Shown here one piece after another: positions 15,078 through 24,094 of a stretch of DNA of 64,000 nt (its first letter is position 1; every line of letters begins with the position of its first letter). The DNA comes from Agromyces albus (GTDB lineage: Bacteria; Actinomycetota; Actinomycetes; Actinomycetales; Microbacteriaceae). The position numbers and the translations under genes were made by a program. The notes beneath the pieces were generated by a model. That model was not told the origin of the DNA, searched no databases, and was given only the letters and a program-made list of their open reading frames with translations. The stretch spans positions 186,001-250,000 of the forward strand of contig NZ_JAUSWX010000001.1 in assembly GCF_030815405.1 (NCBI RefSeq), given 5' to 3'.

Positions 15078-16718
15078 ATGCCAACGCAACGACCACGCCG
15101 TATCGCCGCCGCCGGCCTCGCGGCACTCGCCACCACCGCCCTGCTCGCCTCCTGCGCAGCGCAAGCCGGGAGCGCGGATGCCGCCGCCGCCGCCGGTGAG
15201 CCCGTCACCGGCGGCACCCTCACCTACCTCGAGCACCAGCCGCACACGACGCTGTACCCGCCGCAGGCCGGCTTCTACCCGAACGGCGGCATCGTGAACA
15301 ACATCACCTCCCGCCTCACGTGGCAGGACCCCGAGTCGCTCGAGATCGAGCCATGGGTCGCGGAGGAATGGACCGTGAACGCGGATGCCACGGAGTACAC
15401 CTTCGAGCTCCGAGACGACGTGACCTTCTCCGACGGCACGCCGCTCGACGCGGCCGCCGTGGCGAAGAACTTCGACACGTACGGGCTCGGCAACACCGAG
15501 CTCGGCCTCACGATCTCGGAAGCGATCAACAACTACGCCTCGAGCGAGGTCGTCGACGCCGACACCGTGACGTTCCGGTTCTCGGCACCCGCGCCCGGCT
15601 TCCTGCAGGCGACGTCGACCATCAACTCGGGCCTGCTCTCGCCGGCCACGCTCGACCGCAGGCTCGAGGACTTCGGTGCCGGCTCGTCGACCGAGATCGT
15701 CGGCTCAGGTCCCTTCGTCGTCACCGAGGAGGAGATCGGCACCTCGCTCCACCTCGAGGCGCGTGAGGACTACGACTGGGCTCCGCCGTCGTTCGAGCAC
15801 CAGGGTCGCGCGTACCTCGATGCGATCGACGTCGTCGTGACGCCCGAGGACAGTGTGCGCATCGGCTCGCTCCTCGCCGGCCAGGCGGATGCGATCCGCT
15901 ACGTGCAGGCCTTCGACGAGGCACAGGTGTCGGGCGCGGGCTTCGAGATCGTCGCGGCTCCCACGCGAGGCGTGAACAATTCGCTCGGGCTGCGGTTCAC
16001 GAACCCGCTGCTGAGCGACATCCGGGTGCGGCAGGCGCTCGTGCACGGCGTCGACGCCCAGGAGGTCGTCGACACGATCTTCACCGAGAACTACCCCGTT
16101 GCGACGTCGGAGCTCGCCTCGACGGCGAAGGGCTACACCGACGAGTCGGACGCGCTGGCCTACGACCCCTCGCTCTCCGAGGAACTGCTCGAGGAGGCCG
16201 GATGGACGGTCGGCGCCGGCGGCATCCGTGAGAAGGACGGCGAGCGCCTCTCGCTCACCGTCTACGAGGCGAAGCCGCAGCCGCTCTCGAAGCAGACCCT
16301 CGAGCTCGTGAGCCAGCAGCTCGCGAAGATCGGCGTCGAGCTCGAGGTGAAGGCGGCGGATGCCGGCAGCTACGCGACCGACATCCTCGACCCGCTCGCG
16401 ACCCCGCTCTACCACTCGATGGTCGGACGCGCCGACAACGACGTGATCAAGAGCCAGTACCACACGAGGAACCGCAACACGCTGCTCTCGAACGACGCCG
16501 AGCTCGACCGGCTGCTCGAGGTCGTGGCATCCGAGCCCGACCCCGCGAAGCGTGACGAGGCATCCGCCGCCGTGCAGGACTACCTGACCGAGCGGGCCTA
16601 CGTCATCCCGCTCTTCGAGGAGCCGCAGGTCTACGGAGCGGCGCCGTACGTGCACGGGTTCACGACCGAGGCCGTCGCCCGTCCGCAGTTCTACGACACC
16701 TGGCTCGACAAGCAGTAG
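15078..16718 (+). CDS. ABC transporter substrate-binding lipoprotein, family 5 (KPN_01854-like)
   Basis: A 546-residue extracytoplasmic solute receptor of the dipeptide/oligopeptide/nickel superfamily. A Tat/Sec-like basic start is followed by a hydrophobic stretch and a lipobox ending LLASC, so Cys 26 should be lipidated. The TLTYLEHQPHTTLYP segment and the family-5 pattern (FELRDDVTFSDGTPLDAAAV) are clear. From memory, the NCBIfam model for a KPN_01854-type receptor is defined by genes always next to the same monooxygenase and AhpD-fold proteins seen here. The ligand is unknown. The gene opens a seven-gene run with four-base overlaps at several junctions. Confidence 0.88.
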   Translation: MPTQRPRRIAAAGLAALATTALLASCAAQAGSADAAAAAGEPVTGGTLTYLEHQPHTTLYPPQAGFYPNGGIVNNITSRLTWQDPESLEIEPWVAEEWTVNADATEYTFELRDDVTFSDGTPLDAAAVAKNFDTYGLGNTELGLTISEAINNYASSEVVDADTVTFRFSAPAPGFLQATSTINSGLLSPATLDRRLEDFGAGSSTEIVGSGPFVVTEEEIGTSLHLEAREDYDWAPPSFEHQGRAYLDAIDVVVTPEDSVRIGSLLAGQADAIRYVQAFDEAQVSGAGFEIVAAPTRGVNNSLGLRFTNPLLSDIRVRQALVHGVDAQEVVDTIFTENYPVATSELASTAKGYTDESDALAYDPSLSEELLEEAGWTVGAGGIREKDGERLSLTVYEAKPQPLSKQTLELVSQQLAKIGVELEVKAADAGSYATDILDPLATPLYHSMVGRADNDVIKSQYHTRNRNTLLSNDAELDRLLEVVASEPDPAKRDEASAAVQDYLTERAYVIPLFEEPQVYGAAPYVHGFTTEAVARPQFYDTWLDKQ

Positions 16719-16816
16719 CCGGCACCCCGGTGCGGCGGATGCCGGGACACGACCCCGCGCATCCGCCGCGCCACCTCCCACCGCATCGACCCCACCATCG
16801 TCGGAAGGAGCTTCCC

Positions 16817-17755
16817 ATGGCCTACCTCGCACGCCGCACCGCGCAAGCACTCATCGTGCTCGCGATCGCGTTCACGGCGACGTTCGTGCTGCTGCAGGCG
16901 CTGCCGGGCGACGCGATCCTCATCAAGTTCGAGAGCCCCGAGCTGGGCCTCTCGCCCGAGCAGATCGCCGACATCCGGGCGAGTTACGGCGCAGACGTGC
17001 CGCCGCTGCAGCAGTTCCTGCACACGGTGGCGGGATTCCTGCAGGGCGACTTCGGGTACTCGGTGCAATACGGCACGCCGGTGCACGAGCTCATCGGCTC
17101 GGCCCTGCCCGACACGCTCGCACTCGCTGGGCTCGGGTTCCTCACCGCGGTGCTGCTCGCCGTCGCCCTCGCGTTCCTCTCCACGCTCGCGCCGTTCGGC
17201 TGGCTCCGGCGGGGGCTCCGGGCGCTGCCGGGCGTCTTCGTCTCCGTGCCGGTGTTCTGGCTCGGCATCGTGCTCATCCAGGTCTTCTCGTTCCAGCTCC
17301 GACTCGTGCCGGTGATCGGCGCCGACCCCGCGCAGGCGCTCATCCTCCCGGTGCTCACCCTCGCCATCCCGATCTCGGCTCCGCTCGCGCAGATCCTCGC
17401 CCGATCGATCGACGAGGTGCAGCTCTCGCCGTTCGTCGCGGTCGTGCGAGCGAAGGGAGCCGGCCCGGCACGCGTGCTCTGGGGAGACGTCGCCCGCAAC
17501 GCGCTGCTGCCCGCCGTCACGATCGCGGGCGTGCTCGTCGGCGAGCTCATCGGCGGCGCCGTCGTCACCGAGACGGTCTTCGGGCGGGCGGGCATCGGCC
17601 GGCTCACCGAGCAGGCCGTCGCCAACCAGGACGTGCCCGTGCTGCAGGCGATCGTGATCCTCGCCGCGCTCGTGTTCGTGCTCGTGAACCTCGTCGTGGA
17701 CCTCGTGTATCCGATCCTCGATCCCAGGCTGAAGCGGAAGGCGGTGGCGGCATGA
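16817..17755 (+). CDS. ABC transporter permease, DppB/OppB type
   Basis: A 312-residue inner-membrane component with six predicted helices. The N-terminal YLARRTAQALIVLAIAFTATFVLLQALPGD and the cytoplasmic EAA-like loop near residues 205-225 (ARSIDEVQLSPFVAVVRAKG) are the landmarks of DppB-type subunits. The loop contacts the ATPase. GGAAGGAG lies upstream. It overlaps the second permease by four bases and, with the lipoprotein and the fused ATPase, completes an importer. Confidence 0.9.
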   Translation: MAYLARRTAQALIVLAIAFTATFVLLQALPGDAILIKFESPELGLSPEQIADIRASYGADVPPLQQFLHTVAGFLQGDFGYSVQYGTPVHELIGSALPDTLALAGLGFLTAVLLAVALAFLSTLAPFGWLRRGLRALPGVFVSVPVFWLGIVLIQVFSFQLRLVPVIGADPAQALILPVLTLAIPISAPLAQILARSIDEVQLSPFVAVVRAKGAGPARVLWGDVARNALLPAVTIAGVLVGELIGGAVVTETVFGRAGIGRLTEQAVANQDVPVLQAIVILAALVFVLVNLVVDLVYPILDPRLKRKAVAA

Positions 17756-18549
17756 GCGCAGACATCCGCCCGGGCCTTGCGCTCGCGTGGCTCGTCATCG
17801 CGATCGCGATCGCCTGGGCGATCGTGCCCTGGCTCTTCACCGGACAGAACCCGATCAGCGGCGTGCCGGCGGAGAAGCTGCAGGGGCCGAGCCTCGCGCA
17901 CCTCTTCGGCACCGACGCGATCGGCCGTGACCTCTTCACTCGCGTGGTCCACGGCGCGGTGCACTCCCTGTCGGGCGCGTTCGTCGCGGTGACGGTGGGA
18001 CTCGTCGCGGGCACGCTGCTCGGCGTGCTGGCCGGGTCGCTCGGCGGCGTCGTCGACGCGGCGATCATGCGGCTCGTCGACGTGCTGCTCGCGATTCCGG
18101 GGCTGCTGCTCGCGCTCAGCATCATCATCCTGCTCGGCTTCGGAACCGTGAATGCCGCGATCGCGGTAGGTGTGGGCTCGATCGCGGCGTTCGCCCGGGT
18201 GTCCCGGTCGGAGGTCGTCCGGGTGCGGCAGAGCGAGTACGTCGAGGCCGCATTCGGCTCGGGCGCGAGACTGCACGCGGTACTCCTCCGGCACGTGCTG
18301 CCGAATTCGCTCACCGCCGTGGTCGGACTCGCCGCCCTGCAGTTCGGCACGGCGATCTTGGCGATCTCCACCCTCGGCTTCCTCGGCTACGGCGCTCCGC
18401 CGCCGACGCCCGAGTGGGGCCTGCTCATCGCCGAGGGCCGCAATTACGTCGCCACCTCCTGGTGGCTCACCGTGCTGCCCGGCCTCGTCGTCGTGGCCGT
18501 CGTGCTCTCGGCCAACCGCATCAGCCAATCCCTCGGGAGGTCCAGATGA
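17752..18549 (+). CDS. ABC transporter permease, DppC/OppC type
   Basis: A 265-residue partner permease. HLFGTDAIGRDLFTRVVHGA is the hallmark of DppC subunits, and the EAA loop is seen around VVRVRQSEYVEAAFGSGA. About six transmembrane segments are predicted. The start overlaps the previous stop (ATGA), and the stop overlaps the ATPase start in the same manner, so the transporter genes should be made in fixed ratio. Confidence 0.9.
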   Translation: MSADIRPGLALAWLVIAIAIAWAIVPWLFTGQNPISGVPAEKLQGPSLAHLFGTDAIGRDLFTRVVHGAVHSLSGAFVAVTVGLVAGTLLGVLAGSLGGVVDAAIMRLVDVLLAIPGLLLALSIIILLGFGTVNAAIAVGVGSIAAFARVSRSEVVRVRQSEYVEAAFGSGARLHAVLLRHVLPNSLTAVVGLAALQFGTAILAISTLGFLGYGAPPPTPEWGLLIAEGRNYVATSWWLTVLPGLVVVAVVLSANRISQSLGRSR

Positions 18550-20195
18550 ACGCGCTCCTCGAACTCGAGCACCTCGACATCGCCTATCGCAATTCGGCGG
18601 GGTCGCGGCGGGTCGTGCACGACGTCTCCTTCGAGGTGCACCCCGGCGAGGTCGTCGCGCTCGTCGGCGAGTCCGGGTCGGGCAAGACCACGACCTCGAG
18701 TGCCGTGCTCGGACTGCTGCCTTCCGGCGGCCGCATCGAGTCGGGCGCCGTGCGTCTCTCGGGCACCGACCTCGCGGGCTGGAGCGACCGACGGCTCGAG
18801 AGCGTGCGCGGTGCCCGCATCGGTTACATCCCGCAGGATCCGGTCTCGTCGCTGAACCCCGTGCGCCCGATCGGCGTGCAGCTCGCCGACACCTTCCGCA
18901 TCCACGGTCGCGGCGACCGGCGCTCGGTGCGCGGCCGCGTGCTCGAGCTGCTCGAGCGCGTCGGCCTCGACGACCCGGTGCTGCGCGCCCGCCAGTACCC
19001 GCACGAGCTCTCGGGCGGCATGCGGCAGCGCGTGCTCATCGCCAATGCGGTCGCCCTCTCGCCCGAGCTCGTCATCGCCGATGAACCCACGAGTGCGCTC
19101 GACGTCACGGTGCAACGGCGAATACTCGACCTCATCGACGAGCTTCGGCGAGAGCACGGCACCGCGGTGCTCCTCGTGACCCACGACCTCGGGGTCGCCG
19201 CCGAGCGGGCCGAGCGAATCGTCGTCATGCAGCATGGCCGCATCGTCGAACAGGGGCGCACCCAGTCGCTCCTCGACGCGCCCGCGGAGGCGTACACGCA
19301 ACGGTTGCTGGCGGATGCCCCAGGGCTCGCCGAGCACGCGTTCCGCCACCCGCGGCCACCCCTGTACCTGCGCGATGCCGGGGTCGCCGCTGCCGAGAAC
19401 CCGTTCGCGCTCGCGGCATCCGGGCTCACGAAGGCCTACCCCGTCGGACGTGGCCGGGAGCCGTTCCGCGCGGTCGACGAGGTCTCGTTCCGCGTGCTGC
19501 GCGGCACGACGCACGCGATCGTCGGCGAGTCGGGCTCGGGCAAGACCACCACGGCGCGCATCGTCTCCCGTTTCATCACCCCAGACGCCGGCTCGGTCGA
19601 GCTCGGCGGCACCGAGGTGACGACGCTGACGGGCGCGGCGAAGCGCGCATTCCGCCGCAGGGTGCAGCTCGTCTACCAGAATCCGTTCGCCTCGCTCGAC
19701 CCGCGGCAGACCGTCGCGGAGATCATCGCCGAGCCGCTGCGGAACTTCGGCGTCGGCGACCGGCGCTCGCGTGCGGATGCCGCGGCGCGCCTGATCGACC
19801 GCGTCGCCCTGCCGGCGCAGGTCGCGACCCATCGCCCGGCGGAACTCTCGGGCGGGCAGCGGCAGCGTGTTGCGATCGCGCGGGCCCTCGCGCTCGAGCC
19901 CGAGCTCGTCGTGCTCGACGAGGCCGTCTCCGCCCTCGACGTGACGGTGCAGGCCCGCATCCTCGAGCTCCTGGAGCACCTGCAGGGCGAACTCGGCCTC
20001 AGCTACCTCTTCATCTCGCACGACCTCGCGGTCGTCCAGCGCATCAGCCACTCGGTGTCGGTCATGCGCCACGGCCGCATCGTCGAGAGCGGGCCGACCG
20101 AGCAGGTCTTCCGCGCACCACAGCACGAGTACACCCGGGAACTGCTCGCCGCGGTTCCCCGACGGGCAGCGCCCACACGAGAGGCATTCGCATGA
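18546..20195 (+). CDS. ABC transporter ATP-binding protein, DppD-DppF fusion
   Basis: A 549-residue protein with two complete nucleotide-binding domains. Domain 1 has Walker A GESGSGKTT (about residue 41), signature LSGGMRQRV and Walker B LVIADEPTSALD. Domain 2 (from about residue 285) has GESGSGKTT, LSGGQRQRV and LVVLDEAVSALD. In the second Walker B the usual Pro-Thr is replaced by Ala-Val, a common tolerated variant. The fusion replaces separate DppD and DppF subunits and makes the importer self-sufficient. It overlaps both neighbours by four bases. Confidence 0.92.
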   Translation: MNALLELEHLDIAYRNSAGSRRVVHDVSFEVHPGEVVALVGESGSGKTTTSSAVLGLLPSGGRIESGAVRLSGTDLAGWSDRRLESVRGARIGYIPQDPVSSLNPVRPIGVQLADTFRIHGRGDRRSVRGRVLELLERVGLDDPVLRARQYPHELSGGMRQRVLIANAVALSPELVIADEPTSALDVTVQRRILDLIDELRREHGTAVLLVTHDLGVAAERAERIVVMQHGRIVEQGRTQSLLDAPAEAYTQRLLADAPGLAEHAFRHPRPPLYLRDAGVAAAENPFALAASGLTKAYPVGRGREPFRAVDEVSFRVLRGTTHAIVGESGSGKTTTARIVSRFITPDAGSVELGGTEVTTLTGAAKRAFRRRVQLVYQNPFASLDPRQTVAEIIAEPLRNFGVGDRRSRADAAARLIDRVALPAQVATHRPAELSGGQRQRVAIARALALEPELVVLDEAVSALDVTVQARILELLEHLQGELGLSYLFISHDLAVVQRISHSVSVMRHGRIVESGPTEQVFRAPQHEYTRELLAAVPRRAAPTREAFA

Positions 20196-21238
20196 CTCGC
20201 ATCGGTTTCTTCACCCGGCTCCTCGACGAGGCATCCGCCGCCGAGCGGTACCGCATCGCGACGGAGCAGATCGTCGCGGCCGAGCGCCACGGCTTCGACT
20301 CCGCGTGGGTCGCCCAGCACCACTTCCACGCGGCGGAGGGCGGGCTGCCCTCGCCGTTCGTGTTCCTCGCGCACGCGGCCGCGTCGACCAGTCGCATCCG
20401 GCTCGGCACGGGCGTCGTGACCCTGCCGCTCGAGGACCCGGTACGGGTCGCCGAGGATGCCGTGGTGCTCGACCTGCTCTCGGGAGGGCGCGTGGAGCTC
20501 GGCATCGGCTCGGGCTCGACGCCCGCGTCGTTCCGGGCGTTCGGCGAACGCTCCGAGGATCGCGGGCGCGTGTTCGCCGAGAAGCTCGATGCCCTCGTCG
20601 CCGCGCTCGCCGGCGGTGAGCTGGGCGACCCCGCGAACCACCTCCAACCGCCCGGCCGGGATCTCCTCGGGCGAGTCTGGCAGGCGACGTTCTCGGCATT
20701 CGGCGGCACGCGCGCGGGCCGGGCAGGGCACGGCCTCATGCTCTCGCGCACGCAACCGAGGCCAGCGGATGCCCCGCGCCGCACGCTCTCGGAGCTCCAG
20801 CTGCCCGTGATCGACGCCTACCGCGAGGCGTTGCCCGGCGGGGTGCCGCCGCGGATCCTCGCGTCCCGCACGCTCTTCGTCGCGGACTCCCGTGACGAGG
20901 CGCGGCGCTTCGCGGAGCGCGGACTCCGCCGCGCCGCCGCCGGATTCGCACGAGCCGGGCAGCCGCCGCTCGGCGACACCCTCGACGAACTCATCGCGAG
21001 CTACGACACCCACGTCGGCACGCCCGCGGAGGTCATCGAATCGCTCGCACGCGACTCGGCGGCCGCCGAGGCGACGGAGGTCGCGTTCCAGGTGCACTCG
21101 GTCGATCCGCCGCACGAGCTCGTGCTGCGCTCGATCGAGCTCATCGCGACCGAGGTCGCTCCGGCGCTCGGCTGGGGCACCGGGCTCGGCGACCGAAACG
21201 GCGCGCTCGCGGCATCCGCCACCGGATCGAATTCGTAG
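20192..21238 (+). CDS. Putative FMN-dependent luciferase-like monooxygenase (KPN_01858-like)
   Basis: A 348-residue LLM-fold protein of the shorter class. It opens with RIGFFTRLLDEASAAERYR, then WVAQHHFHAAEGGLPSPFVFLAHAA, a luciferase-family segment, and RIRLGTGVVTLPLEDP. It differs clearly from the NtaA-like enzyme upstream, so the cluster has two flavin oxygenases with presumably sequential or distinct substrates. I recall a dedicated NCBIfam family (KPN_01858 type) whose members always neighbour a peptide-type ABC importer; the reaction has not, to my knowledge, been shown. It overlaps the ATPase by four bases. Confidence 0.85.
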   Translation: MTRIGFFTRLLDEASAAERYRIATEQIVAAERHGFDSAWVAQHHFHAAEGGLPSPFVFLAHAAASTSRIRLGTGVVTLPLEDPVRVAEDAVVLDLLSGGRVELGIGSGSTPASFRAFGERSEDRGRVFAEKLDALVAALAGGELGDPANHLQPPGRDLLGRVWQATFSAFGGTRAGRAGHGLMLSRTQPRPADAPRRTLSELQLPVIDAYREALPGGVPPRILASRTLFVADSRDEARRFAERGLRRAAAGFARAGQPPLGDTLDELIASYDTHVGTPAEVIESLARDSAAAEATEVAFQVHSVDPPHELVLRSIELIATEVAPALGWGTGLGDRNGALAASATGSNS

Positions 21239-21301
21239 AAGCACGCCGTCGGCGGCGTCAGGAACCGAAGACATTCGCCCACTCAGAGAGAAGGAAGCAC
21301 C

Positions 21302-21898
21302 ATGACCGACATCATCGACCGGCTCGCCGGCGTGCGGCCGGGCGGGAGCGTCGACGCACTGCGCCGGCACCGCCCCGCGACCCGCGACAACGCCCAGGCG
21401 AGCTACGACGCCCTCTTCACCGTGATCGACGAGACCCACGCGAGCCTCGCGGAGCGTGCGGCCGTCGCCCAGTTCGTCGCCGCCCTGCACGCGGACCAGG
21501 TGGCGACCGCCCATTATGGGGTGCTCACCCGCGAGGCGGCGGGCGACCGGCTCGCCGACGGGATCGACCGGCTCGCGGGCGCCGCGCGCACGACAGGCCC
21601 GTATGGCGATTACCCGGCCGACGGCCCGCTCACCCGCGAGAGCGTGCCAGGGCCGCGGTTCGCGGTCGACGACGAGGTGCGCGCCGCACTCGGCGACCGC
21701 CTCAGCGCCGCCCTCGAGCACGCGCACCTGCTCGTGTTCCGCCCGCGCGAGTCCTCGGTCGCCGCGCTCGCCCGGCTCGCCGACGCGGGCTGGTCGACCG
21801 ACGGCATCGTCACCCTCTCCCAGCTCGTGTCGTTCCTCGCGTTCCAGCTGCGCGTGGCCGCGGGGCTCCGCTTGCTCACCACGGAGGACGCAGCATGA
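21302..21898 (+). CDS. Carboxymuconolactone-decarboxylase-domain protein (Avi_7170-like)
   Basis: A 198-residue all-helical protein of the AhpD/CMD fold but without the CxxC redox pair. The middle HADQVATAHYGVLTREAA segment and the C-terminal GWSTDGIVTLSQLVSFLAFQLRVAAGLR stretch match, from memory, the Avi_7170-type CMD family found only with the transporter and monooxygenase above. Lacking the two Cys, it is probably not a peroxidase on its own and may form a complex with the next gene product. GAAGGAAG precedes the ATG. Its stop overlaps the next start by four bases. Confidence 0.82.
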   Translation: MTDIIDRLAGVRPGGSVDALRRHRPATRDNAQASYDALFTVIDETHASLAERAAVAQFVAALHADQVATAHYGVLTREAAGDRLADGIDRLAGAARTTGPYGDYPADGPLTRESVPGPRFAVDDEVRAALGDRLSAALEHAHLLVFRPRESSVAALARLADAGWSTDGIVTLSQLVSFLAFQLRVAAGLRLLTTEDAA

Positions 21899-22551
21899 CC
21901 GAGCAGATCATCGACGAGGCGACGGATGCCGCGACCGGCACGCCCGCCCGCATCCTCGAGCACCCCGGCGCAGCCGTGCCCCGTGCCTTCACGCAAGCGG
22001 AGCTGGGCTGGCTGCCGTGGCTCGAGCCGGCCGACGAGGCGACGCTCACCGAGCGCCAGCATGCAGGGCTCGTCGACCGCTCGCGGGTGAAGAGCGACTA
22101 CTTCCGGCTGCTCGTGCGCGATCCCGACATCCTGAGGGCGCGCACGCTCACCGACAAGGACATCTTCTACAACGCGAGCGACGGTCTGCCGCGCGCCGAG
22201 CGCGAGCTCGCAGCGGCCGCGACGAGCCGCTTCAACGGCTGCATCTTCTGCGCTTCGGTGCACGCGCGATTCGCGACGCATCACTCGAAGCGCCACGACG
22301 ACGTGCAGCGGTTGCTCGACGAGGGGGTCGATGCGGCGCAGGATGCCGCGTGGCGTGCCGTGATCGACGCGGCCGTCGCGCTCGCCGCGACCCCGTCGAG
22401 GCTCGAGCCGGCGCACCTCGACGCCCTGCGGGACGCGGGGTTCGGCGAGCAGGCGATCTCCGACGTCATCCACTCGGCGGCGTTCTTCAATTGGGCGAAC
22501 CGGCTCATGCTCTCGCTCGGCGAACCTGAGGACGCACCGCCCCTTCCGTGA
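21895..22551 (+). CDS. Alkylhydroperoxidase AhpD-fold protein (Avi_7169-like)
   Basis: A 218-residue AhpD-fold protein that does carry the redox pair: FNGCIFCASVHARFA (Cys at about residues 117 and 120, His at 124) is the conserved CxxC-x3-H centre of AhpD peroxidases. It is longer than typical AhpD by about 60 residues, mainly at the N terminus. With the Cys-less partner encoded just before it, it could detoxify peroxide or reactive by-products of the two flavin oxygenases, or act as a thiol-dependent lyase. It closes the seven-gene overlapping operon. Confidence 0.85.
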   Translation: MTEQIIDEATDAATGTPARILEHPGAAVPRAFTQAELGWLPWLEPADEATLTERQHAGLVDRSRVKSDYFRLLVRDPDILRARTLTDKDIFYNASDGLPRAERELAAAATSRFNGCIFCASVHARFATHHSKRHDDVQRLLDEGVDAAQDAAWRAVIDAAVALAATPSRLEPAHLDALRDAGFGEQAISDVIHSAAFFNWANRLMLSLGEPEDAPPLP

Positions 22552-22562
22552 CCGAATGTTGC

Positions 22563-22620
22563 GCGGCGTGACACCGTGCGGCGTCTCACGGTTGAGGGGT
22601 TGCCGCGGCATCCGTAGCCT
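22563..22620 (+). promoter_or_regulatory. Promoter of the SufS-like gene with conserved upstream element
   Basis: GCGGCGTGAC (22563-22572), 19 bases, TTGAGG (22592-22597), 17 bases, TAGCCT (22615-22620). All three elements and both spacings match the importer promoter at 14958-15015, although the sequences between them differ. Confidence 0.6.
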
Positions 22621-22651
22621 CGTGCCACACGAGTTGCGAGGAGTGCGCACC

Positions 22652-24019
22652 ATGATCGGCATCGAGGAGCCAACGACGGCGATGCTGTCGGCGCCTCGAC
22701 GAGTGCTGACGGATGCCGCGCCCACTGCGGGGCCTGCGGCGCCTGCCACTCTCGGGCCGCTCGCCGTGCTCGCCGACGCCGGCCTCGAGGTGCCGGTGCT
22801 CGGCGGCGGATTCGTGCGCCACGTCAACCTCGACGTCGCCGCCTCAGCGCCCGCGCTCGAGGCCGTGAGCGCACACGTCGCACGAGTGCTGCCCTACTAC
22901 TCGAGCGTGCACCGCGGCGCGGGCTACCCGTCGCAGCTCTCGACGACGCTCGTCGAGGAGGCCCGCGGCACGGTCGCCCGCCACGTCGGTGCCCGCGACG
23001 ACGACCTCGTCGTCTTCACTCGAAACACGACCGACGCGCTCAACCTGCTCGCGAGCGCCGTGCCGGGCGACACCGTCGTCCTCGACCTCGAGCACCACGC
23101 GAACCTGCTGCCGTGGCGTGCCGATGCGCGGCGCGTCGTCGTCGCCCGCCGCACGATCGCCGAGACGCTCGACGCGCTCGACGCCGAGCTCGCCCGATGT
23201 CCGGCCGCGCTGCTCACGGTGACGGGCGCGTCGAACGTCACGGGCGAGGTGCTGCCCATCGCGAGGCTCGCCGAGCTCGCCCACGCGCGAGGCGCGCGAG
23301 TCGCGATCGACGCCGCGCAACTGCTGCCGCACCGCAGGGTCGACATCGCGGCATCCGGAGTCGACTACCTCGCCTTCTCCGGACACAAGGCGTACGCGCC
23401 GTTCGGCGCAGGTGCGCTCGTCGGGCGCGCCGACTGGCTCGACGCGGCGCCCGCGTACCTCGCCGGCGGGGGAGCGGTCGCCGCCGTGCGCGTCGACGGC
23501 GCCGACTGGAAGCGGGGCGCCGACCGCCACGAGGCGGGCACGCCGAACGTGATCGGCATCGCGGCGCTCGCTCGCGCACTCACCGAGCTCGAACGGCTCG
23601 GCGAGGCGGCGCGCGCGAGTCACGAGCAGGCCCTCACCGATCGCCTCCACGCGGGGCTCACCGCGCAACGCGGCATCCGGGTCATCCGCGGCTTCGACGA
23701 CGCCGACGACCGGCTCGGCATCGCGACCATCGAGCTCGAGCGCGGCTCGGTGGGGCGGCTCGCCGCGGCGCTCGCCGCCGAGCACGGCATCTCGGTGCGC
23801 GCGGGCCGGTTCTGCGCCCACCCTTTCTTCGACCGAGTCGCGACGAGGGCCAACGGGCTTCGCGCGAGCCTCGGCGCGGGCACGTCCGGCGACGACGTCG
23901 ACCGGTTCCTCGCCGCGCTGGCCACGCTCATCGCCGACGGCCCGGCCCACGCCTACGAGCGTTCGACGGCCGGCTGGTGCCCCGTCGACGACGATCGGCC
24001 CCGGCCGGCGTTCGACTGA
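22652..24019 (+). CDS. Class V aminotransferase / SufS-like cysteine desulfurase
   Basis: A 455-residue PLP enzyme. The N-terminal 50 residues are an Ala/Pro-rich extension; the fold begins near HVNLDVAASAPAL. Key features are the SSVHRGAGYPSQLST segment, LEHHANLLPW, DAAQLLPHRRVD and the lysine in AFSGHKAYAPFG that would hold PLP. Near the C terminus, VRAGRFCAHPF aligns with the active-site loop of class II (SufS/CsdA) cysteine desulfurases, in which the Cys takes up sulfur. It is not near suf genes; the shared promoter architecture ties it to the ABC/monooxygenase operon. It could mobilise sulfur or cleave a C-S or C-N bond of an intermediate. GAGGAG is eight bases before ATG 22652. Confidence 0.8.
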   Translation: MIGIEEPTTAMLSAPRRVLTDAAPTAGPAAPATLGPLAVLADAGLEVPVLGGGFVRHVNLDVAASAPALEAVSAHVARVLPYYSSVHRGAGYPSQLSTTLVEEARGTVARHVGARDDDLVVFTRNTTDALNLLASAVPGDTVVLDLEHHANLLPWRADARRVVVARRTIAETLDALDAELARCPAALLTVTGASNVTGEVLPIARLAELAHARGARVAIDAAQLLPHRRVDIAASGVDYLAFSGHKAYAPFGAGALVGRADWLDAAPAYLAGGGAVAAVRVDGADWKRGADRHEAGTPNVIGIAALARALTELERLGEAARASHEQALTDRLHAGLTAQRGIRVIRGFDDADDRLGIATIELERGSVGRLAAALAAEHGISVRAGRFCAHPFFDRVATRANGLRASLGAGTSGDDVDRFLAALATLIADGPAHAYERSTAGWCPVDDDRPRPAFD

Positions 24020-24094
24020 GGCACGGTCGGTTCCGCCGACCGTCGCGTATTCGGGGGCATTCCCACGGCGTCATCCATGCGCCACACTGAGCGC

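Noticed and set aside
18444..20126. A 560-codon minus-strand frame opposite the fused ABC ATPase
   Set aside because: The plus strand carries two complete ABC domains. The antisense frame is compositional shadow.
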